The notes below the pieces were generated by a model, which did no database searches, was not told the DNA's origin, and saw only the letters and a list, made by a program, of their open reading frames with translations. The translations under genes were made by a program, and so were the position numbers. A stretch of DNA of 64,000 bases from Pararhizobium polonicum (GTDB lineage Bacteria; Pseudomonadota; Alphaproteobacteria; Rhizobiales; Rhizobiaceae): positions 124,001 to 188,000 of the forward strand of contig NZ_LGLV01000009.1 in the NCBI RefSeq assembly GCF_001687365.1. Direction: 5' to 3'. This document shows, piece by piece, positions 52,598 through 61,282 of the stretch (positions within the stretch are counted from its first letter, which is position 1; each line of letters opens with the position of its first letter).

Positions 52598-53413
52598 ATG
52601 CCAACGCGTCTCGCAAGCCTTGCCATGTATGTCAGCCCGCCGCCGATCGCCGAGGCGACAGCCGCGCTCTGGAGCTTTCTTTCCGCTCGCCTTGAACGGT
52701 CGGGATTGCCGGATGTCCCCGCGGCGCTCGATGCGACCGTGCGCTACGACGAGGCGTGGGTGCATCCGGATCTTCTTCTCGGGCAGACCTGCGGTTACCC
52801 CTATGTGAAACATCTGCGCGGACGGGTCCGTCTGGTGGCCACGCCGGTCTACGGTCTTGCCGGTTGCGACGGGCCGTTCAAATGCAGTTTCGTGATCGTT
52901 CGCCGTGATTCCCGGATTGAAACGATCGAGGACCTGCGCGGTGTAAAGGCGGCGATCAACGAGCCGGGCAGCAATTCCGGTGTCAATCTGCTGCGTGCGA
53001 CCATCGCGCCGTTTGCCCGCAACGGCCGGTTCTTTTCGTCCGTCATCGAGACCGGTGGCCACCGGGCCAGCATCGATGCCGTGGCGGAGGGAAAGGCCGA
53101 TGTGGCGGCGATCGATTGTGTCACCTATGGCAACACATTGCGGTTCGACCCGGAGCGGCTTGCCGGAATTCGTATCCTGACGGAAACCGTCAAGGGTCCG
53201 GGACTTCCGTTTATCACCCGGGCTGAAGCATCGGACGAAGAGGTTCTCATTCTGCGAAAGGCGCTGCAGGATGCGATCACCGATCCGTCCCTTGCGCAAG
53301 CGCGCGAGACGCTCTCGCTGAAAGGTTTCGTCATGCTGGACGACGAGGCCTATGAACCGCTGGCTGAGCTTGAGCGTGAAGCGCATCGTCTTGGTTATCC
53401 CGTCATTGCCTGA
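52598..53413 (+). CDS. PhnD-like phosphate/phosphonate-type binding protein without signal peptide
   Basis: 271-residue protein of the PhnD/SsuA-like periplasmic-binding fold: MYVSPPPIAEATAALW at the start, DLLLGQTCGYPYVKHLRG, CSFVIVRRDSRIETIEDLRGVKAA, GSNSGVNLLRATIAP, and ETGGHRASIDAVAEGKADVAAIDCVTY. It lacks any hydrophobic leader, so it is probably cytoplasmic and may sense or carry a ligand rather than feed a transporter. No cognate permease or ATPase is adjacent. Its 3' end overlaps the convergent oligopeptide ATPase gene by 19 bp. Divergent from the flavoprotein-ferredoxin pair. Confidence 0.85.
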   Translation: MPTRLASLAMYVSPPPIAEATAALWSFLSARLERSGLPDVPAALDATVRYDEAWVHPDLLLGQTCGYPYVKHLRGRVRLVATPVYGLAGCDGPFKCSFVIVRRDSRIETIEDLRGVKAAINEPGSNSGVNLLRATIAPFARNGRFFSSVIETGGHRASIDAVAEGKADVAAIDCVTYGNTLRFDPERLAGIRILTETVKGPGLPFITRAEASDEEVLILRKALQDAITDPSLAQARETLSLKGFVMLDDEAYEPLAELEREAHRLGYPVIA

Positions 53414-54354
53414 GAGCCGCCGCTCAGGGGGAAATGGCAGGCGACGGCGCGGCCGTCGTCCAGAGGCGCAAGCCGTGGTTGCTGAACGGCACAGATAGGT
53501 TGCGCGACCGGGCAGCGTTGGTGAAAACGGCAACCGGACGGCGGATTGCGGGGGCTCGGCAATTCACCTTTGAGAATGATGCGCTCGCGCCGCCGTTGCG
53601 GATCGATCGTCAGGTTCGAGGATAGAAGCGCCTTTGTGTATGGGTGTGCCGGATTACGGAAAAGCACGCTGGTCCTGCCGGTCTCGACGATCTGGCCGAG
53701 ATACATGATCGCCACGCGGTCCGTAACACGGCCGACGACATTCAAGTTGTGCGAGATGAACAGGTAGCTGAGCCCCAGCCTGTCGCGCAGTGCGCGGAGC
53801 AGGTTGAGCATGTCGCCCTGGATGGAGACGTCGAGCCCGGCTGTGGGTTCGTCGGCAACGATAATCCGCGGCTTGGCCGTCAGTACACGGGCGAGCGCCA
53901 CCCGTCGCGCCTGACCGCCGCTCAGCTGATGCGGGTAGCGCGACAGGAACTGTTCGCCCAGCCCCATATCCCGCAGAAGGGCGACCGCCGCGCCCCATGT
54001 GTCCGCATTGAAGATCTTGCGTATCTTCAGCGGTTCGGCCAGCAGTGCGCCGACTGTCTGGCGCGGCGAGAGCGACGCTACCGGATCCTGGAAGAGAAGC
54101 TGGACGCGATCGGCCAGAAAACGACGGTCCGCGCGGATACCGGCGGCAACATCCTGTCCGTCGATCAGCAGCGATCCGGCAGACAGCGGCGCAAGCCCGG
54201 AAATGGCCCGCGCGATGGAGGACTTGCCGCATCCGCTTTCGCCGACAAGACCCAGCGTTTCGCCGGCATGAAGGTCGATCGACACGCCATCCACGGCCGT
54301 CAGGTCGCCATAGCGCACGGCGCCATTGTTGAGGGAAAGCACCGGGGCGGTCAT
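53395..54354 (-). CDS. dipeptide/oligopeptide ABC transporter ATPase (DppF type)
   Basis: 319-residue ATPase. Walker A GESGCGKSSIARAI near residue 38, signature LSGGQARRVALARVL, Walker B IIVADEPTAGLDVS, H-loop ISHNLNVV. The C-terminal GCRFHQRCPVAQPIC is the oligo/dipeptide family tail with Cys residues (Fe-S site in relatives). Start overlaps the DppD stop (ATGA). Last gene of the transporter operon. Confidence 0.94.
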   Translation of the reverse strand: MTAPVLSLNNGAVRYGDLTAVDGVSIDLHAGETLGLVGESGCGKSSIARAISGLAPLSAGSLLIDGQDVAAGIRADRRFLADRVQLLFQDPVASLSPRQTVGALLAEPLKIRKIFNADTWGAAVALLRDMGLGEQFLSRYPHQLSGGQARRVALARVLTAKPRIIVADEPTAGLDVSIQGDMLNLLRALRDRLGLSYLFISHNLNVVGRVTDRVAIMYLGQIVETGRTSVLFRNPAHPYTKALLSSNLTIDPQRRRERIILKGELPSPRNPPSGCRFHQRCPVAQPICAVQQPRLAPLDDGRAVACHFPLSGGSQAMTG

Positions 54355-55328
54355 GAGGACACTCCAAGCCAGCAGGCAAAACCTCTGCCGTTGCCCTGCG
54401 ACACGAAGGGCGGCGGCTCGGAGCAGCGGTCATGGCGGGCGGGACAGCGGGCAGCAAAGACGCAGCCCGCCGGCCGGTTGGCGGGATCCGGCACAGTGCC
54501 CGGAATGGTCACCAGAGGTTCTGCACTTTCGATGGACGACAGCGGCTCGATCTCGCAGGCCAGCAGCGCTTGCGCATAGGGATGGTGCGGGTCGCGCAAC
54601 ACGTCGCCGACCGCGCCCGTTTCGACGATGGTTCCGGCATACATCACGATGACGGTCTCGCACAGTTCCGCGATCAGGCCGAAGCTGTGGCTGACAACCA
54701 GCAGCGCAGCCGAAAGCTCCGAGCGCAGATCGCGCAGAATGTCCACGACCTGCGCCTCGATCGTCGCATCGAGCGCAGTCGTCGGCTCGTCGGCGATCAG
54801 CAGTTTCGGTTCGACAAGCAGCGCCATGGCGATCACCACCCTCTGCCGCATGCCGCCGGAAAATTCATGCGGATACCGGCGCATCCGGTTGCCGGCATCG
54901 GAAACGCCGACACGGGCCAGCATGGCTTCGCCACGCGCCCAGAGTTCGGCCCGGCTTGCGCCTGCAAATTTCCGGCGCTGGATTTCGACGAGATGGGTTC
55001 CGATGGTAAACAGCGGATTGAGCGCCGTCATCGGATCCTGGAAGACCATGGCGATGTCGATGCCGCGCAGGCGCCGCGTTGCCGCAGGCGACAGCGCGTC
55101 GGGACAGTTATCAAAGACCGCGCTTTCCGACTGGATTTTAGCATTGTCGGGGAGCAAACCCAGCAATGCCAGTGCCAGGGTCGACTTGCCGCTGCCGCTT
55201 TCGCCAACAAGGCCGACGGATGCGCCGGGCGCAATCGTCAGATCGACGGCGGACAGAATCTGCGCCTGTCCACGGGCGGTCGGATAGGAGACATCGAGGT
55301 TGCGGATGGAGAGCAGAGGTACCGTCAT
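54351..55328 (-). CDS. dipeptide/oligopeptide ABC transporter ATPase (DppD type)
   Basis: 325-residue ATPase. Walker A GESGSGKSTLALALLG near 37, signature FSGGMRQRVVIAMALL, Walker B LLIADEPTTALDATIEAQ, H-loop VSHSFGLIAE, and the family tail GCVFAARCPARHDRC. Overlaps the permease stop by four bases. Pairs with the DppF-type ATPase. Confidence 0.94.
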   Translation of the reverse strand: MTVPLLSIRNLDVSYPTARGQAQILSAVDLTIAPGASVGLVGESGSGKSTLALALLGLLPDNAKIQSESAVFDNCPDALSPAATRRLRGIDIAMVFQDPMTALNPLFTIGTHLVEIQRRKFAGASRAELWARGEAMLARVGVSDAGNRMRRYPHEFSGGMRQRVVIAMALLVEPKLLIADEPTTALDATIEAQVVDILRDLRSELSAALLVVSHSFGLIAELCETVIVMYAGTIVETGAVGDVLRDPHHPYAQALLACEIEPLSSIESAEPLVTIPGTVPDPANRPAGCVFAARCPARHDRCSEPPPFVSQGNGRGFACWLGVSS

Positions 55329-56170
55329 TGGCTACGCCTCAGCTTCGGATCGAACGTGTCGCGCAGAGCCTCTCCGAGAAGCGAGAAACCCAGCGTGGCG
55401 ACGATCAGCGCAAGACCGGAGAAGATCGCCGGCCAGACCGACTGATCCAGATAGGTATAACCATCGTTGAGCAGATTGCCCCAGCTTGCCAGAGGCGGGC
55501 GCACGCCGAGACCAAGGAAGCTCAGGCCTGCCTCGATGGTAATGACGACGGGTATATCCATGCAGGCGAGGACGAAGATGGGGCCGATGATGTTGGGCGT
55601 GACATGATGCAGCACGATGCGCCATCGCTCCGCGCCAAGCACCTTTTCAGCCTCGATGAAGGGGCTGTTGCGGATGGCGATCGTCTGGGCGCGGGCAACA
55701 CGGCCGAAATGCGGTATGAAGACGATGCTGACCAGCAGGACGATATTGCTCAGCCCCGGCCCGAACACCGCGACAAGCGCCAGCGCCAGCACCACGCTCG
55801 GAAAGGACGTGACGACATCGAAGATGCCGAGGATGACAAGATCGAGCGGACGCGGCGACAAGGCGGCGGTTACTCCAAGCGTGATCCCCACACTCAGCGA
55901 TATGGCGATGACCGACAGCGAAACGCCGAGCGCGACGCGCGAGCCGAAAATCAGCCGGCTGAGCAGATCGCGGCCGAGATGATCTGTCCCGAACAGATGA
56001 TCGAAGCTTGGCGCCATCAGCCGGTTTGCCGGCGCAATTGCGTTCGGCGCATAGGGAGCAATGAGCGGAGCGGCGATGGCAACGATGAGGATGAGTGCCA
56101 CTGCGATCAGGCTGAACGTGCCGCCCGGGCGTTTCGAGACGTCGTGCAGAGTGGAGAGAAAGGCCTTCAT
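55325..56170 (-). CDS. dipeptide/oligopeptide ABC permease (DppC type)
   Basis: 281-residue permease with an N-terminal helix (LIAVALILIVAIAAPLIAPYAP), the FGTDHLGRDLLSRLIFGSR motif and four further helices. EAA-like loop is EAEKVLGAERWRIVLHHVTPNI. Start overlaps the DppB-type stop (ATGA). Confidence 0.94.
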   Translation of the reverse strand: MKAFLSTLHDVSKRPGGTFSLIAVALILIVAIAAPLIAPYAPNAIAPANRLMAPSFDHLFGTDHLGRDLLSRLIFGSRVALGVSLSVIAISLSVGITLGVTAALSPRPLDLVILGIFDVVTSFPSVVLALALVAVFGPGLSNIVLLVSIVFIPHFGRVARAQTIAIRNSPFIEAEKVLGAERWRIVLHHVTPNIIGPIFVLACMDIPVVITIEAGLSFLGLGVRPPLASWGNLLNDGYTYLDQSVWPAIFSGLALIVATLGFSLLGEALRDTFDPKLRRSQ

Positions 56171-57153
56171 CGCCCTTCTCCCGCAGCGGATGTCAGACGG
56201 CTGCGCTCTTGCGGATCGAGAAAGGTCTGGAGCAGGTCGGCGGCCAGATTTGTCAGGACGTAGAGCAGCACGATGACAAAGACGCCGCCCTGGACAAGCG
56301 GATAGTTGCGCGTGCGGATGGCATCATAGATGAGCGAGCCAAGGCCCGGCCGGTTGAAGATGACCTCGGCGAAAACAGCGCCACCGAGCAACTCGCCAAA
56401 CCCCATGCCAAGGATGGCGATGGTCGGGATCAATGCGGGCTTGAGGGCGTATTTCAGCAGGATTCTCGCCTCGCTGACACCATAGGCGCGCAAGGTCCTG
56501 ACATGGCTCTCGCCCAGAACCTCCAGCAGCGACGAGCGCAGGAGCCGGGCGATATAGCCGATCCAGCCGACAGCAAGTGCCGCCGAGGGGAGAACGAGAT
56601 GCCAGAGCTGATCGGCGAGATTGCCGCGATCACCGGCGCCGAGCACGGGAAACAGCCGCAGCGACACGGCAAAGAACAGCAGGAGGAAGACGGAGACCAC
56701 AAAGCTGGGCGTGGAGATGAAGCCGACGCTGACGAAGGCGATCAGGCTGTCGGCCTTGCCGCCCGGACGATGGGCGGAAAGAACAGCGAGCGGCACTCCA
56801 ATTATAATGGCAAGCAGAATGGCGGAAACGGCAAGAGCGGCCGTGTTGGGCAAGGCGGCTGCAACAAGGGTCAGAACAGGCCGCCCGTTGAAAACATCCT
56901 GGCCGAGGTCACCGGTAAAAAGCCGGGCAAAGAAGGCCAGCGCCTGCTCGGCAAGCGGCCTGTCGAGCCCCATGCGGGCATTGAGGATGGCGACCGCTTC
57001 GGGCGTTGCCCGCGAGCCGAGAATGACGGTCGCGGGATCGCCGGGAATGAAGCGGGTCAGAGCCAGCAACAGCACAACGGCGCCGGCGACGGCCAGAAGA
57101 GCCGTCGCCAGTTTGAAAGCGAGATAGGCGTAGAACGAATGGCTTTTCAGCAC
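56167..57153 (-). CDS. dipeptide/oligopeptide ABC permease (DppB type)
   Basis: 328-residue permease from a GTG at 57153, chosen because the first membrane helix begins soon after (LATALLAVAGAVVLLLALTRF) and it lies 44 bp after the binding-protein stop. Frame extension to 57471 is a shadow of that gene. Family marks: IPGDPATVILG, MGLDRPLAEQ, GDLGQDVFNGRPV and the loop VRTLRAYGVSEARILLKYAL. Only a weak GAAGA precedes the GTG. Confidence 0.9.
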   Translation of the reverse strand: MLKSHSFYAYLAFKLATALLAVAGAVVLLLALTRFIPGDPATVILGSRATPEAVAILNARMGLDRPLAEQALAFFARLFTGDLGQDVFNGRPVLTLVAAALPNTAALAVSAILLAIIIGVPLAVLSAHRPGGKADSLIAFVSVGFISTPSFVVSVFLLLFFAVSLRLFPVLGAGDRGNLADQLWHLVLPSAALAVGWIGYIARLLRSSLLEVLGESHVRTLRAYGVSEARILLKYALKPALIPTIAILGMGFGELLGGAVFAEVIFNRPGLGSLIYDAIRTRNYPLVQGGVFVIVLLYVLTNLAADLLQTFLDPQERSRLTSAAGEGR

Positions 57154-57197
57154 GGTCTTCGACCGTCTGTCTGCACTGCGATCTTCACAGGCCGTGC

Positions 57198-58760
57198 CTA
57201 TGCCGTTGCTTCGCTGAAGGCCGTGTAGAGCCAGTTGTTGCCGTTCGGCAGCACGCCGGGCTTCAGCCATTTGCGCGATGCAAACGCGTTGACGTTGTGC
57301 GTGATCCAGATGAACGCCGCGGATTCGTCCAGCAGCTTCTGTGCCTCGACATAGATGCGGGCGCGTTCCTCGGGGTCCACCGTCGTTGCACCCTTTGCGT
57401 GAAGCGCATCGAAATCGGCGTTCTGCCAGCGCTGCCAGTTCCACTGGCCGACCTGTTCGGAGGTAAACCATTGCGTCTGGAAACTCGGGTCGAACTTGCC
57501 GTTGTATTTGATCAGCGACAGCTCGAGGTCCTTGCTGGCATTGTTGTCGCCCAGTGCCCAGTAGGCGGCGGACTCGAGAGCTTCGATCTCCACCTCGATG
57601 CCGACATCGGCCAGGTTTGCCTGGATGATCTGGGCGATGGCCTCGTAACGCGCGTTTGCCTCGATCGTCAGTTTCGTCTTGAAGCCATCCGCATGGCCTG
57701 CCTCTTCCAGGAGCGTCTTCGCAGCCTCGATATCACGCTGGTAAACCGGCGCGTCTTTCCAGTACCCAAGCAGCTGCGGGGCGAGAAGGGAATTGGCGCG
57801 CGGGTAGAGACCGGCATAGGCGCCCTGCAAGATTCCGTCGATATCGACGGCAAGGCGAAGCGCCTTGCGTACACGGACGTCATCGAACGGCGCCTTTTCG
57901 ATATTGGGGCCGAACCAGACGTAGTCGATGGCCGGCACCTGGGTGACGCTTGCATCCGGCGTCTGGGAAAGCGCCTTGCCGTTTTCGGGATCGATTGCAG
58001 TAAAGTCGATTTCGTTGGAGCTGAAGGCGATTTCCGCCGTGCGCTGTTCCGAGATCGGCTTGCCGACGATCTGCTGGAAATGCGGCTTTATCGGTCCCTT
58101 GTAGTCCGGATTGATTTCGAGCACGAACTGCTCGCGCGGCGTCCATTCCTTCAGGATATACGGCCCGCTGCCGATCAGCGTGGTGGCAAAATCCTTGCCG
58201 AGCTTTTCAAATGCCTTTTTCGAGACGATGCGGCCGGAACCATCGGCCAGTGCGATCGAGTAGAGGGCCGGAGCCGGGGTCTTGAGCAGGATGCGGCCTT
58301 CCAGCGGCCCGGTCACTTCGACATGGTCGAGTGCTGCCCAGTCCTTCGCATAGGTGACCGGCTTGCCTTCGGCGTCCGGATGGAGGAAGCGCTCGAAGGA
58401 GAATTTTACGTCCTCCGCCGTCAGCTCGCCGTAGCCGCCGGTGAAAGTCAGCCCCGGACGGAGCTTGAAGCGGATTTCCTTGTCGTTGACCTGAACCAGC
58501 TCTTCGGCTGCATCCAGCTCCCATTCGGTCGACTCCGGCTTGAAGGAGATCAGGCCCTGCTGGACAGACCAGATCACGTTGAGATCGACGGGGCCGGACC
58601 GGTTTGCCGGATCGAGATTGACGAGATCCTTGTCGACGCGCACGACGATCTTCGTGCGGTCTGCTGCTGCAAATGCGGGGTGGACACCGCCGAGCGCCAC
58701 GGCTGCTGCAATCGATGCACCGCCGAGGAGCGCCTGGCGCCGGGTAATGTTCAATGTCAT
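57198..58760 (-). CDS. ABC transporter substrate-binding protein, family 5 (Dpp/Opp type)
   Basis: 520-residue periplasmic protein. Twin-arginine-like signal TRRQALLGGASIAAAVALGG, cleavage near AFAAA. Family marks: NLDPANRSGPVDLNVIWSVQQGL, GLTFTGGYGELTAEDVKFSFERFL, LIGSGPYILKEWTP and PFDDVRVRKALRLAVDID. First gene of the 53395-58760 operon. A candidate LysR-type site is 78 bp upstream. Ligand unknown; family includes peptide, glutathione and nickel carriers. Confidence 0.94.
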   Translation of the reverse strand: MTLNITRRQALLGGASIAAAVALGGVHPAFAAADRTKIVVRVDKDLVNLDPANRSGPVDLNVIWSVQQGLISFKPESTEWELDAAEELVQVNDKEIRFKLRPGLTFTGGYGELTAEDVKFSFERFLHPDAEGKPVTYAKDWAALDHVEVTGPLEGRILLKTPAPALYSIALADGSGRIVSKKAFEKLGKDFATTLIGSGPYILKEWTPREQFVLEINPDYKGPIKPHFQQIVGKPISEQRTAEIAFSSNEIDFTAIDPENGKALSQTPDASVTQVPAIDYVWFGPNIEKAPFDDVRVRKALRLAVDIDGILQGAYAGLYPRANSLLAPQLLGYWKDAPVYQRDIEAAKTLLEEAGHADGFKTKLTIEANARYEAIAQIIQANLADVGIEVEIEALESAAYWALGDNNASKDLELSLIKYNGKFDPSFQTQWFTSEQVGQWNWQRWQNADFDALHAKGATTVDPEERARIYVEAQKLLDESAAFIWITHNVNAFASRKWLKPGVLPNGNNWLYTAFSEATA

Positions 58761-58837
58761 AAATCTCTCCCTTGAGAAAAAGGCGTCATGTCCGCAGCAA
58801 CACCGGATTCGAAATGTCTATTTATTACGCATTAAAT

Positions 58838-58852
58838 GCATAAATTTAGTAG
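58838..58852. promoter_or_regulatory. candidate LysR-type site, copy 3
   Basis: GCATAAATTTAGTAG, 77 bp upstream of the family 5 binding-protein start; matches 11 of 15 positions of copy 2 in the same orientation. Weaker than copies 4 and 5. Confidence 0.3.
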
Positions 58853-58905
58853 ATTAAATGCGCCTGTTGCCGGGACGAATTTTAGAAAATGAATCTCTAA
58901 TTTGA

Positions 58906-58927
58906 CGGGGAACGGAAATTTTCCCCG
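58906..58927 (-). terminator. hairpin after AapM-like gene
   Basis: CGGGGAA (58906-58912) and TTCCCCG (58921-58927) form a 7-bp stem with an 8-nt loop about 75 bp after the permease stop on the minus strand. It separates the AapJQM operon from the promoter of the dipeptide-type operon. Confidence 0.45.
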
Positions 58928-59002
58928 GTCCTGCATAATGGTTCGCGATGGCTGGATATTTGCTGCCAATTGCAGTGGTCAACACCGGAACCGGTATCGG
59001 CC

Positions 59003-60076
59003 TCATCGGCTTACCGATCTGCCGAGATAGCGTTCGAGCCAGAGGCTGTAGCGGGAGCCGCTGAAGCAGATCATGAAATAGATCAGGGCCGTAAAGACAT
59101 AGGATTCCGTATAGAACCCGAGCCATAGCGGATCGGTGGCCGCGGTCCTGGCCGTATTGAGCAGATCGAAGATGCCGATAACCGCCAGCAGCGAGGTATT
59201 GAGCAGAATGCCGATCGACAGGTTGACGATCGCCGGGATCACGGCGCGCAACGCCTGCGGCAGCACGATCAACCGGATCGTCCGCCAATAGCCGAGGCCA
59301 AGGGCGGCAGCGGCTTCCGTCTGTCCGTGCGGAATGACCTGAAGTCCGGCGCGGATGATCTCCGCCAGATAGGCCGAGAAAAACAGCGTCACGCCGATCT
59401 GCGCGCGCAAGAGCTTGTCGATCAGCGCGCCGCCGGGAACGGCCATCGGCACGATCAGCATGGCGATGTAGAGCACCGCGATCATCGGAATGCCGCGCAA
59501 GACCTCGATGAAGGTGATGGCAACGATGCGCAGCACGCCCATGTTGGATTGGCGGGCAAGGGCAAGCAGCAGCGCGATCGGAAACGCAAGCGCCAGCCCG
59601 GCAATGGCGACCGCCAGTGTAATGGGCAGGCCGCCCCACTGGTTGCTGGATACACGCGGCGGCGTGAACGTGCCCGCCATCAGCGTCCAGGACAGCACGA
59701 GGGCCAGCAGCCACACCGGGATCAGCTTGACGGTCCAGAACCGCGGCAGCGCGGAAAAGATCAGAAGTGTCGCAATCCCCAGAACGACCAACGCCGGCCG
59801 CCATTGAAGATCGGGCGGAAAGAAACCGAACAGGATGAAGCGCAATTTCGCGCCGATGAAGGCCCAGCATGCGCCGGCCGTATCGGCTGCACAGGTCTCG
59901 GCTGACCCGCTCCAGACGGCGTCGGTCAGGAGCCATCGCAGCATCGGTGCGAGCAGCCAGAGAACCATGGCCAGCGTGGCGAACGTCACGATGGTATTGC
60001 CGATGCTTCCGAACAGGCCGCTTTGCCAGCGCCGCCATTCCGGCGCCTTGGGCGGTGGCAGATCGATCTGGCTCAT
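59003..60076 (-). CDS. aapM: polar amino-acid ABC permease (AapM type)
   Basis: 357-residue permease with about eight helices. A long periplasmic loop after the first helix (SGSAETCAADTAGACWAFIG, three Cys) is typical of AapM/BztC. The EAA loop is TEAAAALGLGYWRTIRLIVLPQALR. Ends in the SLWLERYLG segment of the family. Start overlaps the AapQ-like stop (ATGA). The expected ATPase gene (AapP) does not follow; instead a 242-bp gap leads to the dipeptide-type operon. Confidence 0.88.
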   Translation of the reverse strand: MSQIDLPPPKAPEWRRWQSGLFGSIGNTIVTFATLAMVLWLLAPMLRWLLTDAVWSGSAETCAADTAGACWAFIGAKLRFILFGFFPPDLQWRPALVVLGIATLLIFSALPRFWTVKLIPVWLLALVLSWTLMAGTFTPPRVSSNQWGGLPITLAVAIAGLALAFPIALLLALARQSNMGVLRIVAITFIEVLRGIPMIAVLYIAMLIVPMAVPGGALIDKLLRAQIGVTLFFSAYLAEIIRAGLQVIPHGQTEAAAALGLGYWRTIRLIVLPQALRAVIPAIVNLSIGILLNTSLLAVIGIFDLLNTARTAATDPLWLGFYTESYVFTALIYFMICFSGSRYSLWLERYLGRSVSR

Positions 60077-61263
60077 CGTTTGTCTCCGCCCTTCAATGCC
60101 ACGCGGCGGTTATAGATGTTCATCAGGATCGAGACTCCGATGTTCAGCGTCAGATAGACGGCAACGATGATGCTGATGGATTCGAAAACCTGACCGGTGG
60201 TGTTGGCCGTGGTGTTGGCCACGCTGACGAGATCGGGAAAGCCGATGGCCACCGCCAGGCTCGAATTCTTGGTGAGGTCGAGATAGCTGGACGTCATGAG
60301 CGGCGTGATCACCCTCAAGGCCTGCGGCATGACGATCAGCCGCATGATGTGGCCGCGCTTGAGACCCATGGCCCGCGCGGCTTCCCACTGGCCATTGTTC
60401 ACCGACTGGATACCGCTGCGCACGATCTCCGAAATCGAGGCTGAGGCATTGACGACGAGGCCGACGAGCAGGGCCGCGAATTCCGGCGTCAGCGAAAGGC
60501 CGCCGCGAATGTTGAAGCCGCCCTTGGCCGGCAGTTCGGCGGAGGCGGACAGGCCCAGGGTCAGAAGGAACGCGAAATACAGCAGAATGACGGACAACAG
60601 GATGCCGGTCGCCTTCAGAAAATAATAGGGCACCCCGGTCAGGAGCCGCCGCGACAGGAAGATCGTGACGGCAATGATTGCGAGCAACAGCGGCAGCCAA
60701 AGCGTCGCCGGGAGCCCTTCGAACTGCAGACTGGGAATGAAGATGCCGCGGTTGCTGAGGAAGAAACCGTCAAACGGCGAAAACGCGCCGCGCGGCGTCG
60801 GCAGGCTACGGCTGATCGCGCTCCACAGGAAAAGCTGAAGCAGCAGCGGCGTGCTGCGCAGAACCTCGACATAGCCGTAGACAAAGCTGGAGAGCAGCAG
60901 ATTGCCGGAGAGCCTGGCGATGCCAAGGGCGACGCCGAGAATGGTCGCAAGGAGACAGCCGAAGAACGCCACCTTGATCGTGTTCGCCAGTCCGGCTGTC
61001 AGCGCCCGGGCATAGGTATCGCCGGAGGAATAGGCGATGACGCTCTCGCCGATCTCGAAATTGGCCTGCTGCGACAGAAACGAGAAGCCCGGCTTGATGC
61101 CGAGGCGCTCCATGCTGTCGACGGTATTCGACCCGAACAGCCAGAGGATCGACAGAATGCCGGCCAGCATAAGGATTTGCTGCAGCGGCCGGGGACCGAT
61201 CCAAGCCCTGACCTTGGCGAAAAAGCCGGGTCCATCGGGACCCGGCACAGTCATGATTGTCAT
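60073..61263 (-). CDS. aapQ: polar amino-acid ABC permease (AapQ type)
   Basis: 396-residue permease. The frame opens at 61317, but the ATG at 61263 is preferred because it lies 19 bp after the binding-protein stop (61283). Helices start with ILMLAGILSILWLFGSNTVDSM; the SGDTYARALTAGLANTIKVAF motif and EVLRSTPLLLQLFLW are AapQ marks. The EAA loop is WEAARAMGLKRGHIMRLIVMPQALR. Pairs with the AapM-like permease. Confidence 0.88.
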   Translation of the reverse strand: MTIMTVPGPDGPGFFAKVRAWIGPRPLQQILMLAGILSILWLFGSNTVDSMERLGIKPGFSFLSQQANFEIGESVIAYSSGDTYARALTAGLANTIKVAFFGCLLATILGVALGIARLSGNLLLSSFVYGYVEVLRSTPLLLQLFLWSAISRSLPTPRGAFSPFDGFFLSNRGIFIPSLQFEGLPATLWLPLLLAIIAVTIFLSRRLLTGVPYYFLKATGILLSVILLYFAFLLTLGLSASAELPAKGGFNIRGGLSLTPEFAALLVGLVVNASASISEIVRSGIQSVNNGQWEAARAMGLKRGHIMRLIVMPQALRVITPLMTSSYLDLTKNSSLAVAIGFPDLVSVANTTANTTGQVFESISIIVAVYLTLNIGVSILMNIYNRRVALKGGDKR

Positions 61264-61282
61264 CGAAAAATCCGGCTGCGGC

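Noticed and set aside
57297..58775. 492-codon plus-strand frame opposite the family 5 binding-protein gene
   Set aside because: Antisense of a gene with clear signal peptide and family motifs.
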